DNA of 64,000 nucleotides, from the NCBI GenBank assembly GCA_016286555.1, contig JAEETA010000008.1, positions 39,506-103,505 on the forward strand, written 5' to 3'. The notes beneath the pieces are model-generated. The model saw nothing but the letters and a program-made list of their open reading frames with translations. It did no database searches and was not told the DNA's origin. This document shows positions 52,656-60,313 of this stretch, piece by piece; position 1 is the first letter of the stretch, and each line of letters opens with the position of its first letter. Made by a program: the position numbers and the translations under genes. This DNA is from Lachnospiraceae bacterium. Its GTDB lineage: Bacteria > Bacillota > Clostridia > Lachnospirales > Lachnospiraceae.

Positions 52656-52763
52656 CCTGTCGAGTTTGACGGGTTCGAGCACTATGCAGAGGAAGCCGGT
52701 ATCCGGGAGAAGACAGTTTCAGAAATCCGGCGGGTTTTGGATGAGAATGCAGTAAAGGCGTGA
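52656..52763 (+). pseudogene. C-terminal gene remnant before the aldo/keto reductase gene
   Basis: After an in-frame TAA the plus strand reads PVEFDGFEHYAEEAGIREKT, then VSEIRRVLDENAVKA and a stop. The even, helical composition looks like a real protein tail, but there is no start. The family is not recognised. Together with 52483-52575 it fills the gap between the two flanking genes. Confidence 0.35.
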
Positions 52764-52793
52764 GTGAAACGGGATTAAGGAAAGGAGAAGGAA

Positions 52794-53720
52794 ATGCAGA
52801 AGATAGGTATTGCAAAAGGGCCTGAAGGGGCAAGCAGACTGATCATGGGGTGTATGCGGATGCCGGCACTGTCTGCGGCGGATGCGGCGGTGATGATCGA
52901 GACGGCGGCAGAACTGGGGATCAATTTTTTCGACCACGCAGATATCTACGGAGGCGGCGAAGCAGAGACACGGTTCGGTGAGGCGATGGCGCTTACGAGT
53001 CTGAAGAGGGAGGATATGATCATCCAGTCGAAGTGCGGGATCCGTCCGGGCCTGCAGATCTTCGACTGGAGGAAGTCTCACATCATCGAGAGTGTGGACG
53101 GGATCCTGCAGCGGTTACGGATGGAGTACCTGGACGTGCTGCTGCTCCACAGGCCGGATCTGCTCTTCGATCCTGCGGAGGTGGCGGAGGCTTTTGATGC
53201 GCTGGAGCAGTCAGGGAAGGTGCGGCACTTCGGCGTGAGCAACACGATGCCGATGCAGATCGAGCTGCTGAAAAAGTTCGTAAAGCAGCCCCTGCAGATC
53301 AATCAGCTGCAGTTCTCCCTGGAGCAGTCGCAGCTCATCGACCAGGATCTGTACATGAACAATAAAACGACGGATATGTCATTTATGCGAGACGGCAGTG
53401 CACTGGACTATTGCCGCCTGAATGACATCACGATCCAGGTCTGGTCTCCTCTGCAGCAGGGAATGTTCGGTGGGATGTTTATCGACAACCCTGATTTCCC
53501 GGAGCTGAACCGGGTGCTGGGAGAGCTGGGGGAGAAGTACGGCGCCACGAAGGCAGCCATCGCCATCGCGTGGATCCTTCGGCATCCTGCGAAGATGCAG
53601 GTCATCGCGGGCACCATGAATCCGGTGCACTTGAAGGAAATGGCAGAAGCGGACCGGATCGAGCTGACCCACGAGGAGTGGTACCGACTGTATCTGGCGT
53701 CGGGGAAGTTTTTGCCGTGA
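52794..53720 (+). CDS. Aldo/keto reductase
   Basis: 308 residues, the usual AKR barrel length. The catalytic tetrad is visible: Asp and Tyr in FFDHADIYGGG, Lys in QSKCGIRPG and His in LLLHRPD. The NADPH-site block QVWSPLQQG and the closing VIAGTMNPVHLKEM are typical of the YdhF-like branch. It reduces aldehydes or ketones in the cytoplasm; the natural substrate is unknown. AAGGAGAAGGAA precedes the ATG. Confidence 0.93.
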   Translation: MQKIGIAKGPEGASRLIMGCMRMPALSAADAAVMIETAAELGINFFDHADIYGGGEAETRFGEAMALTSLKREDMIIQSKCGIRPGLQIFDWRKSHIIESVDGILQRLRMEYLDVLLLHRPDLLFDPAEVAEAFDALEQSGKVRHFGVSNTMPMQIELLKKFVKQPLQINQLQFSLEQSQLIDQDLYMNNKTTDMSFMRDGSALDYCRLNDITIQVWSPLQQGMFGGMFIDNPDFPELNRVLGELGEKYGATKAAIAIAWILRHPAKMQVIAGTMNPVHLKEMAEADRIELTHEEWYRLYLASGKFLP

Positions 53721-53808
53721 CTCGCGCTCTGCGCGTGTCAGAGTTCTGCGCAGGGCCGGGTTTGGCATGTGGTTTTGCGTGGGCTCCGCGCATGTCAGGA
53801 AACGCAAA

Positions 53809-53836
53809 TTGATTTTTTGCGGGAATGTGGTATGAT
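53809..53836 (+). promoter_or_regulatory. Promoter of the small membrane protein gene
   Basis: TTGATT (53809-53814), 16 bases, then TATGAT (53831-53836) with TGG before it (extended -10). Confidence 0.6.
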
Positions 53837-53905
53837 TTTTCTCGGTGGGCAGAGAGGCGAAGGCTGCTGCCCGGAAAACGCAAAGCGATACAGGGAGGGA
53901 ATAAA

Positions 53906-54301
53906 ATGAGCTATGTAATCATGGGCGCGATCATCGGCGCAATCGTTGGTGTCGTATACGTCATCGCGAAGAAGGACAGCAAGGAGCGCGACGAGATGGT
54001 GGCGAAGCTGACCGAGGCTGAGAAGCAGCGTCTGATGGACACCGAGGTGGAGTTCAAGGGCGAGAGCGAGTGGGTGCAGGAAGCCTATGTTGCTAAGATG
54101 GTGGAGAAAGGCGGGAAGTTCGATGTCCGTCTGCTGTGGTACAACAAGGTGATGAACAACGCCGAGGAGAATACCATCACCATCGCGGATGCCAGCCTCA
54201 AGAAGGCTGAGAAGGAAGAGCACGATGTGAAGGTCGGAGATTTCGTGAAGATGTATTTTGCACCTGAGAAGACCGTGGGTAGTGTGAAGATCGTGTTCTG
54301 A
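53906..54301 (+). CDS. Small membrane-anchored protein of unknown function
   Basis: 131 residues. One N-terminal Gly-rich span (VIMGAIIGAIVGVVYVIA), a Lys/Glu-rich helix (residues 22-50), then a beta-rich domain (residues 55-131) with strands such as FDVRLLWYN and DFVKMYFAPEKTVG. The frame opens earlier, but ATG 53906 has CAGGGAGGGAATAAA upstream. It has its own promoter and terminator. I do not recognise the family. Confidence 0.75.
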   Translation: MSYVIMGAIIGAIVGVVYVIAKKDSKERDEMVAKLTEAEKQRLMDTEVEFKGESEWVQEAYVAKMVEKGGKFDVRLLWYNKVMNNAEENTITIADASLKKAEKEEHDVKVGDFVKMYFAPEKTVGSVKIVF

Positions 54302-54325
54302 TGATTGGTTATGACCGGATAGAAA

Positions 54326-54356
54326 GAGAGCGCCTCTGACGAGGCGCTCTTATTTT
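54326..54356. terminator. Rho-independent terminator
   Basis: GAGCGCCTC pairs with GAGGCGCTC around TGAC and is followed by TTATTTT; A-rich flank on the other side makes it possibly bidirectional. Confidence 0.85.
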
Positions 54357-54361
54357 GGATA

Positions 54362-55777
54362 TCACTCAAACAGATCGTCGAGGGTAAGCACCTTGGAAAT
54401 ATGATCGGTATGCGCAGTCCCGGAAATACCGGACACAGATATCAGCACCAGTTTTACCGCATTTGCGCTTCCGGTCTCCTTCTTGAAGGCTTCTGCCTTA
54501 TTCAGCAATTCGATTTCATACTCTCGGCTGATAGAAAAGGGAGTGTCCGTATATTTTGACTCGCAGAGGTTGGTAATCCCATCATCCCGATCTATCACCA
54601 GATCAACCTGCGCTTCCCGCCCATTCCATTGATATTCTGTCGTTCGTACGCCCGAAATTCCCAGCGCTTTCTTAATCCCTTCGATGTGATACATACATAA
54701 TATCTCGAAGGCATGCCCCCTCCAATTCATGTATCTCCCGGTATCATTTCTATAGTCGCTAAAGTCGCGGTAACGGTCTGCATTATCTCCGGAGAGGAAT
54801 TTATAGTGGAACAGTAAAAACGGATCCACCAACTGCAGTTTTATGGGATGCCCGCTTGTATATTGATCTCTGTACTCATGGACATACCCGCATTTGACCA
54901 GATCCTCCACTGCCCTGCTGAAAGAGCCGGCAGGTAGTTCCAGGGTTTTACAGCACTCTGCTTTTAACGCACCATATTGGAAACGGGACAGGTATTCCAT
55001 GATCCTGTTATATACAGGGGACTCCTTCAAGGTCGCTTCCAATAATTTCTTTGACTCATTTCTCAGAAGAGCATGTTCTTCCAGGCAAAGTTTGTTGATG
55101 TTCCACGTCAGACTTTCATTTGGATTCATCAAATTAAAGAAATACGGCAGACCCCCAAATACCATCTGGCAGTCTACAATCTGTTTTCTGGACCACCCGA
55201 ATCCCTGGTCGCGGAAGAGAGTTTCTGTTTCTTTCAGCGAGAAAGGTTTGATAAAGAGCTGGCAGGTCACCCGGTCATACAGGCTGCCGGAATTTTCTAT
55301 GACATTATTGATGATCCATGAAGTGGCACTGCCACAGATGATAAACATATAATCACGACCGACGGTTCCGGATCTGTTCCAAAACTCTCCAAAGGCCATC
55401 AAAAAATCTGACCTGGGCGTTACAAACCACGGGAACTCATCCAGAAATACGATCTTTTTTCCATGCGGGGACTGTCTGACATCATCCTTTTTCAGGATTT
55501 TCTCCAATCTGGAAAAAGCCTCAAACCAGTTCTTGGGGATTGTTTTTTCATCATCTCCGTATTCCTTCAATCTTTGAAAAAAGGATTTTAACTGATCTCT
55601 GGTATTTCCGCTTTCAAGACCGGTTGCTCTGAAAGCGAAATAACTTGAAAAGGTCTGTTCCACCAGATACGTTTTTCCGACACGACGCCTCCCATAGACG
55701 CAGATCAATTCGGATTTACCGGACTTCTCACATCTCTCTAATTCACTGATCTCGGATTTACGACCAACTATGACCAT
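54362..55777 (-). CDS. AAA-type ATPase with C-terminal nuclease-like domain (DUF234 group)
   Basis: About 471 residues. Walker A is YGRRRVGKT near the N-terminus, Walker B is KIVFLDEFPW, and a sensor-type Asn/Ser block is CGSATSWI. A winged-helix segment (about 280-330) follows, then a C-terminal domain with EAQVDLVIDRDD and LCESKYTDTPFS. This matches the PD-(D/E)xK-like core (Asp ... Glu-x-Lys) of DUF234-type ATPases. ATG 55777 has GGGAGGAAAACGA upstream. These genes are scattered and mobile in prokaryotes and their role is unknown. Two related inverted repeats lie just upstream, and a broken relative lies at the right edge of the window. Confidence 0.88.
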   Translation of the reverse strand: MVIVGRKSEISELERCEKSGKSELICVYGRRRVGKTYLVEQTFSSYFAFRATGLESGNTRDQLKSFFQRLKEYGDDEKTIPKNWFEAFSRLEKILKKDDVRQSPHGKKIVFLDEFPWFVTPRSDFLMAFGEFWNRSGTVGRDYMFIICGSATSWIINNVIENSGSLYDRVTCQLFIKPFSLKETETLFRDQGFGWSRKQIVDCQMVFGGLPYFFNLMNPNESLTWNINKLCLEEHALLRNESKKLLEATLKESPVYNRIMEYLSRFQYGALKAECCKTLELPAGSFSRAVEDLVKCGYVHEYRDQYTSGHPIKLQLVDPFLLFHYKFLSGDNADRYRDFSDYRNDTGRYMNWRGHAFEILCMYHIEGIKKALGISGVRTTEYQWNGREAQVDLVIDRDDGITNLCESKYTDTPFSISREYEIELLNKAEAFKKETGSANAVKLVLISVSGISGTAHTDHISKVLTLDDLFE

Positions 55778-55868
55778 TCGTTTTCCTCCCAAAGATATCT
55801 GAAGTCGTGATATTATCGTCAAGTACGTATTATTCCCGTCGTCTTATCGAGCAGGTATATGATACCAC

Positions 55869-55911
55869 AAATTCCAAATATAAGCAAAATTTGCTTCTTG
55901 TTTGGAAATTT
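55869..55911. repeat. Imperfect inverted repeat, copy 1
   Basis: AAATTCCAAA and TTTGGAAATTT flank an inner AAGCAAA-TTTGCTT hairpin. It resembles the repeat at 55931, 62 bases further on, in sequence and layout. Confidence 0.6.
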
Positions 55912-55930
55912 TACCTCATTTCAGCCCGAT

Positions 55931-55970
55931 AATTCCAATTATAAGGCAAATTTACTTTATAATTGGAATT
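55931..55970. repeat. Inverted repeat with 14-bp arms, copy 2
   Basis: AATTCCAATTATAA and TTATAATTGGAATT are perfect arms around a 12-base spacer. With copy 1 it forms a tandem pair in the leader of the ATPase gene, so it may be an operator or a mobile-element border. Confidence 0.65.
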
Positions 55971-55987
55971 TGAGATGACGGGCTCAT

Positions 55988-56022
55988 AAAAAAAGAGCGT
56001 CTCAGTCGAGATGCCCTCTTTT
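55988..56022 (-). terminator. Terminator of the FMN reductase gene at 56027
   Basis: On the minus strand AGAGGGCATCTC pairs imperfectly with GAGACGCTCT and is followed by TTTTTTT. Confidence 0.65.
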
Positions 56023-56026
56023 GGTG

Positions 56027-56710
56027 TTACAGGCTTCTGTTTACGTTGCGGATGTAGTCTTCCGCGGGGATCATGGGACGCTCCAGCTCTGCGATGGTCT
56101 CAGGGGAGAGGGTGAGGGACGCTTCATATTCCTCGCCGGCTTTCGTGAAGCGCTCCAGGAGTGGATCTGCGAAGGGGGCTGCGTGAGGAACGTTCAGAAG
56201 AGGGGTCTCGGGGACACAGACCATGTCCAGGTTGCCGAAGCTGTTCTTGCACTGGATCTTCAGGCCGTCGAAGTTTCCTTCCCAGTCAGGGAATCCGCAG
56301 CCGCTGATGACCAGGGTGTGGATCCTGGAGAAGTCTGCCAGGGGCTCGTGTCTGACGGTGCCATCGGGCATCTGTACCATCTTCATCTGCACGAGAGGGA
56401 TGGTGCGGTCCAGCAGTGCCTTCAGGTGAGAGGGCATGCCGTACACGTAGAGGGGGAAGCTCCAGATAATGATGTCGGAGTCGCGGTAGAGATCCAGGAT
56501 CGCATTCTGATCATCCTGTATCATGCAGTGACCATCCAACTGCTGCCAGCAGCCGAAGCATCCTCTGCAGGGGGCGATGTTTTTGTCGATGACGTCGATG
56601 ATGGTGACGTCGTGTTTTCCGTCCTTATTCAGGCCTTTCAGAAAGGCGTCCGTCAGGCGGAAGGTGTCGCTCTTCTTTTTCGGAGAGCCGTTGAGAACCA
56701 GAATTTTCAA
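56027..56710 (-). CDS. NADPH-dependent FMN reductase-like flavodoxin-fold protein
   Basis: 227 residues. The FMN-phosphate loop is LVLNGSPKKKSDT at the N-terminus. A Cys pair (CRGCFGCWQQ, about residues 48-57) and the WSFPLYVYGMPSHLKALLDR loop follow. The start is a TTG at 56710 with GAGGAAATACGA just upstream. The C-terminal tail (PMIPAEDYIRNVN) is shared with the remnant at 39375, showing that a second copy once existed. The electron acceptor is unknown. Confidence 0.88.
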   Translation of the reverse strand: MKILVLNGSPKKKSDTFRLTDAFLKGLNKDGKHDVTIIDVIDKNIAPCRGCFGCWQQLDGHCMIQDDQNAILDLYRDSDIIIWSFPLYVYGMPSHLKALLDRTIPLVQMKMVQMPDGTVRHEPLADFSRIHTLVISGCGFPDWEGNFDGLKIQCKNSFGNLDMVCVPETPLLNVPHAAPFADPLLERFTKAGEEYEASLTLSPETIAELERPMIPAEDYIRNVNRSL

Positions 56711-56797
56711 ATCGTATTTCCTCGCTGGGGTAGTATTTTGTGGCTTTCTCAGCGCACTTCTCTGATGATACTATCCGTTCGCCCTTTCCGCAATAGG

Positions 56798-57115
56798 TCA
56801 GGATGCAGATTCTTTCTTGCAGATGGGGATGCCGCGGATGCACACGCCGATCTTGTACTTATTTTCCGGGTGATCTTTCTCCCAGAAGATGACCGTATAG
56901 CTGAACTCGGGGCCGTCATTCTCGAGGAGCTCCCGCAGATACCCCAGGCCCTTGCTGCCGGGCTCGATGGTGATCTGCCCGTTCCGGTCCATCTCCAGCA
57001 GGGCTTCGTAGATGTCGCGGTAGGTTTCACAGTATCTTCTGCGGGCGGTGTAGTTGGCTCTGACGTTGATCTGATTCAGTTTTTCGATCTCTGTTTCCAG
57101 GGTTTTGAAGTCCAT
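56798..57115 (-). CDS. Small protein of unknown function
   Basis: 105 residues, soluble, no signal peptide. An N-terminal helical half (residues 1-45: LETEIEKLNQIN ... TYRDIYEALLEMDR) is followed by a beta-rich half (ITIEPGSKGLGYL, FSYTVIFWEKD, YKIGVCIRGIPI). GGAGGG lies about 11 bases before the ATG. I do not recognise the family. Neighbours on the same strand are a nucleoside phosphorylase and an FMN reductase, with gaps of about 90 bases, so it may be its own unit. Confidence 0.65.
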   Translation of the reverse strand: MDFKTLETEIEKLNQINVRANYTARRRYCETYRDIYEALLEMDRNGQITIEPGSKGLGYLRELLENDGPEFSYTVIFWEKDHPENKYKIGVCIRGIPICKKESAS

Positions 57116-57206
57116 ATCACATCAGCCCTCCTTGTATGTTCATCATAGAGGAGATCACAGATTCATTTTAGCGAGTGGGAGTGGAAGAATCAAATTTTTC
57201 CTCAAG

Positions 57207-57986
57207 CTAGGCTTGAGTACAATCATAAGCTCTTAAGATGTCCAGGCCCAGGAGCAGCGCTTTCTGATGGGAACCGGTGCCGAAGTCTCTGGCATCATAC
57301 TCGTGCACATTGGCCAGAGAATCCGCGGTGAAGAGGAACTGTCCGAACTGTGCACCACGCTTTCTGCTGCATGCGGCCAGGGCGGCACATTCCATCTCAA
57401 CCACAGAGCACCCTTCCTCCAGACGGTAACGGACCATATCTCGGGTCTCCCGGAAGAAGCCATCCGTAGACCAGGTGGTGCAGGTGACGAATGGAAGGTC
57501 GTGTTTCTTGAAGGTCTGCTCGATCACGGCGATGGGTTCCGGATCGAGGTCTATGTACCGTGATGCGGGCAGGTAGTGGTAAGAGGTACCTTCCGCTCTG
57601 AGGGCTCTGGTGGGAACGATGAACGCATTTTCCGGCAGATCTGCCAGGACACCGCAGGAACCCACCGCGATCACTTTTTTGCATCCGCAGTTCACAAGGG
57701 TATCCAGAACCTGCGCAGCAGCGGCAGCCCCGATGGGGGATTGTACCAGGCAGATATTTTCTTTTTCCTCATGAAGGACGTAGACCTGAATGTCATGGGA
57801 GACGGTGATGAGGGTCTGCGCCACAGTGGCATTGTGCTGCGTTGCATACTCATGCACCACGTCCCCGAGAAATGCGAAGAGGCATTTTTCCGGCAGGGGA
57901 GCTGCGGTCCAGTCGTGATCCGGTGCGATCACCTCAGGGGAGGTGTCATCATATTCCAGAAGCGGGATCTCGTTTTTAATGATCAT
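57207..57986 (-). CDS. Nucleoside phosphorylase (PNP/UDP family)
   Basis: 259 residues of the PNP_UDP_1 fold. Recognisable blocks are QSPIGAAAAAQVLDTLVNCG (start of the phosphate site), VIAVGSCGVLADL and the nucleoside-site block VVEMECAALAACSRKRG, with the conserved Met-Glu. These enzymes split nucleosides with phosphate to base and ribose 1-phosphate in salvage. Uridine or purine specificity is not clear. AGAGGAG precedes the ATG. A 7-bp hairpin overlaps the stop codon. Confidence 0.9.
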   Translation of the reverse strand: MIIKNEIPLLEYDDTSPEVIAPDHDWTAAPLPEKCLFAFLGDVVHEYATQHNATVAQTLITVSHDIQVYVLHEEKENICLVQSPIGAAAAAQVLDTLVNCGCKKVIAVGSCGVLADLPENAFIVPTRALRAEGTSYHYLPASRYIDLDPEPIAVIEQTFKKHDLPFVTCTTWSTDGFFRETRDMVRYRLEEGCSVVEMECAALAACSRKRGAQFGQFLFTADSLANVHEYDARDFGTGSHQKALLLGLDILRAYDCTQA

Positions 57987-58069
57987 GGCGGGGCTCCTCT
58001 CTCATTTCTAATCGATACATTTTTAAACCTACCGAATTCGGTGGGTTTAGTTGATTTTTCAATTCCTGC

Positions 58070-58159
58070 CTACAGGCACTCGATCAGCCGGTCCACGTCC
58101 TCGGGGGTGGTGGCCCAGCTGGTGGCGATGCGCATGACGGTGTGGCCGTCACTCTGCCC
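58070..58159 (-). pseudogene. C-terminal remnant of an L-threonine aldolase-like gene
   Basis: The minus strand reads GHTVMRIATSWATTPEDVDR then LIECL and a stop. This is the typical end of low-specificity threonine aldolases and related PLP enzymes. No upstream coding continues it; the CPBP gene ends 28 bases away. It lies in the 201-base gap 57987-58187, which also holds a hairpin near 58025-58050. Confidence 0.6.
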
Positions 58160-58187
58160 TTGGCCAGCATCGCTCTTTCTTATGGGG

Positions 58188-58898
58188 TTATGCCGGATCC
58201 TCTGCCGGAAGCTTGGCGAGGTAGAGGGAGTAGACGATGGCGATCACGATAGTGGCTCCGATGTAGATCCAGTCTGCCAGCTCATTATCCGCGCCGTACA
58301 CAGACAGGGCATCGATCACGGAGTGGGCGATGATGCAGGGGAAGAGGCTGCCGCCCCGGTAATAGACCATGGTGAGGATGAATCCCCAGCTGACGGCGAA
58401 AACGATCTGGATCAAGGTTTCAACGGTGGCCTGTCCGGTGAGGAGATTCACGATGTGGCCGACGCCGAAGGTCAGCGCCGAGACGATGATGGCCACGATG
58501 GCTTTATCCTCTTTCAACATGGCTTTGAAGAGGAAGCCGCGGAAGATCATCTCCTCCACGAATCCAACCAGGAGCATGGACAGGGTATTAAAGAGCAGTT
58601 CCGTCCCCCGCAGAGAAGGGGCGAATCCATCCCAGATATTGCCTGTGGCCAGGATCCACATGGGCAGGAAGTAGAGAAGTCTTTTTGCATTCTTCGGCCA
58701 TCCGGCAAGACCGTATTTTTCCTCCAGATGATTCGCTTTGACGAATGCGAGGCTGCCTGCGGTAAAGAGGATCAGCGCCAGGAGCATATAGATACTGGCG
58801 TCTCCGAAGTTTCCCCGGACTGTGCCCAGGATGACGCAGTAGGCGACGATCCAGAGAACGGCGAAGAGGATTTCATTTTTCTCATAAAGTTTACGCAT
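58188..58898 (-). CDS. CPBP-family intramembrane protease (Abi/Rce1-like)
   Basis: 236 residues with about seven to eight spans. The catalytic motifs of the CPBP/Rce1 family are present: EEMIFRG (Glu-Glu-x-x-x-Arg), FGVGHIVN and AHSVIDAL. Family members cut proteins near the membrane or modify and protect against peptides such as bacteriocins. The start overlaps the TetR-type gene by eight bases, so the regulator and the protease are co-made. Confidence 0.9.
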   Translation of the reverse strand: MRKLYEKNEILFAVLWIVAYCVILGTVRGNFGDASIYMLLALILFTAGSLAFVKANHLEEKYGLAGWPKNAKRLLYFLPMWILATGNIWDGFAPSLRGTELLFNTLSMLLVGFVEEMIFRGFLFKAMLKEDKAIVAIIVSALTFGVGHIVNLLTGQATVETLIQIVFAVSWGFILTMVYYRGGSLFPCIIAHSVIDALSVYGADNELADWIYIGATIVIAIVYSLYLAKLPAEDPA

Positions 58899-59463
58899 TG
58901 TGGTTTCCTTTCCGGGCGGCGATCATGCCGTAGAAGACGTTCTCCAGCATCTTCCTGCACTGCCCTTCGTCATATTCCATGGAGTTGTTGGCCAGGAGGC
59001 TGGCCATGCCGTGGGCCACGCAGAAGAAGCTCAGGAACATCTCCCGGGCCTGCTCCACGTCCACCTCGAGGCCTGCTGCCATGATGTTCAGGATCTCCGA
59101 GAGTCCGGGATCTGACATAAGTGTCGTTACGTCTTTCCCGCCGAATTTATCCGTCTGAAAGAGGAAGCGGAAGAGGTTTTTCTCCTCATGGCCGAAGCGG
59201 ACGTAGTTCAGGCCCAGTGCCAGCATTGGATTCTCATCCGTTTCCTTAGGCGAGATAAATGCCGTGTGAAAATCGTCCGCAATCTCATAGGCCGCTTCCC
59301 GGATCTCGTCCACAGTCTTGAAGCTATAGAGCACGGGCTGGGTGGAACATCCCAGGTACTCCGCGATGGTTCTGGCGTTCAGGTTTTCGTGGCCACTCTC
59401 CCGGATGATCTCGAAGGAGGCGTTTGCGACCATCTCTTTTGTGACTTTTACTTTGGGGGGCAT
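58891..59463 (-). CDS. TetR/AcrR-family regulator
   Basis: 190 residues. The N-terminal helix-turn-helix (VANASFEIIRESGHENLNAR then TIAEYLGCSTQPVLYSF) is typical of TetR. The C-terminal helical domain would bind a small ligand. It is the first gene of a two-gene unit with the CPBP protease and probably represses it. A palindrome at 59513 in its leader is the likely operator. Confidence 0.9.
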   Translation of the reverse strand: MPPKVKVTKEMVANASFEIIRESGHENLNARTIAEYLGCSTQPVLYSFKTVDEIREAAYEIADDFHTAFISPKETDENPMLALGLNYVRFGHEEKNLFRFLFQTDKFGGKDVTTLMSDPGLSEILNIMAAGLEVDVEQAREMFLSFFCVAHGMASLLANNSMEYDEGQCRKMLENVFYGMIAARKGNHNA

Positions 59464-59512
59464 CGTATTTTTCTCCGTTTTGTTCTCGGTGGATTGTCTT
59501 TATAATTGTCGT

Positions 59513-59532
59513 TATATAATCCTAATTATATA
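59513..59532. promoter_or_regulatory. Palindrome upstream of the TetR-type gene
   Basis: TATATAAT-CCTA-ATTATATA is perfect, 50 bases before the TetR start, and includes a -10-like sequence. It fits an autoregulatory operator. Confidence 0.55.
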
Positions 59533-59556
59533 TCGGATTTTTGATTTGTCAAATAT

Positions 59557-59598
59557 AAAAGAGCCACGACAGACAGCGATGGTCTGTCAGGGCTCTTT
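59557..59598. terminator. Terminator after the ThuA-like gene
   Basis: AAAGAGCC(A/C) arms pair (AAGAGCCACGACAGAC with GTCTGTCAGGGCTCTT, one mismatch) around AGCGATG-type loop, with T-rich flanks. It ends the ThuA-like transcript on the minus strand. Confidence 0.8.
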
Positions 59599-59611
59599 AG
59601 ATACCGATGCT

Positions 59612-60313
59612 TCACAGCGCTACATTATCCGGCGGGGCGGGGAGGCGTGTCGTGGGCGCAGCCCAGCGGACAGCGTTGATGAGGATCCTGCGGATGTCGG
59701 GGTGCTCGTACACGGGAGCCTCTTCATGGCCGGGCTGGAAGTAGAAGATTTTTCCATAGCCGCGGGTGAAGGTGCAGCCGCTTCGGAAAACTGCGCCTCC
59801 CGCAAACCATCCCAGGAAAACTACATCGTCAGGATTAGGGATGCTGAAGGGTTCTCCGTAGAGTTCCTCCTCCGGGATGTCGATGCACGCAGGAACGCCC
59901 TGTGCGATGGGGTGCGCAGGGTTGGCACAGAAAAGTTTTTCGCTGTCTCCGTGTCGCCAGCTTAAGGTGCAGGGCGTCCCCATGAGGCGGCGGAAGATTT
60001 TGCTGTAGTGGGCGGAATGCAATGCGATGAATCCCATGCCGCTGTGGATGTGGCGGATGACGCGCTCTACGGTCTCATCGGTGACATCCTCCTGTCTGGC
60101 ATGGCTCCACCAGATGAGAACATCGGTATCTGCCAGGATTTCTTCAGGGAGGCCCTGTTCCGGCTCATCCAAAGTAGCGCAGCGAACGATCAGGTCGCTC
60201 TCCGTTTTGAAACCATTTTTCAAAGCTCCGTGGATGCCTTCGGGGTAGACCTCGTAAATCGCAGGGATCTTACGCTCATGCTCGTATTCGTTCCAGATGG
60301 TCACTTTGATCAT
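59612..60313 (-). CDS. ThuA-like trehalose-utilisation domain protein
   Basis: 233 residues, a single ThuA domain of the class I glutamine amidotransferase-like fold: TIWNEYEHERK, LIWWSHARQEDV, FIALHSAHYSKIF, LSWRHGDSE and IFYFQPGHEEAPVY. The usual nucleophile Cys of amidotransferases is not evident at the SAH turn. ThuA relatives act in sugar or polyol catabolism, often 3-keto-sugars. The ATG overlaps the stop of the isomerase gene (ATGA), so the pair is coupled. Confidence 0.88.
   Translation of the reverse strand: MIKVTIWNEYEHERKIPAIYEVYPEGIHGALKNGFKTESDLIVRCATLDEPEQGLPEEILADTDVLIWWSHARQEDVTDETVERVIRHIHSGMGFIALHSAHYSKIFRRLMGTPCTLSWRHGDSEKLFCANPAHPIAQGVPACIDIPEEELYGEPFSIPNPDDVVFLGWFAGGAVFRSGCTFTRGYGKIFYFQPGHEEAPVYEHPDIRRILINAVRWAAPTTRLPAPPDNVAL

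Noticed and set aside
52660..52700. tRNA-like GGTTCGAGC segment
   Set aside because: No acceptor stem, anticodon arm or CCA end can be folded around it.
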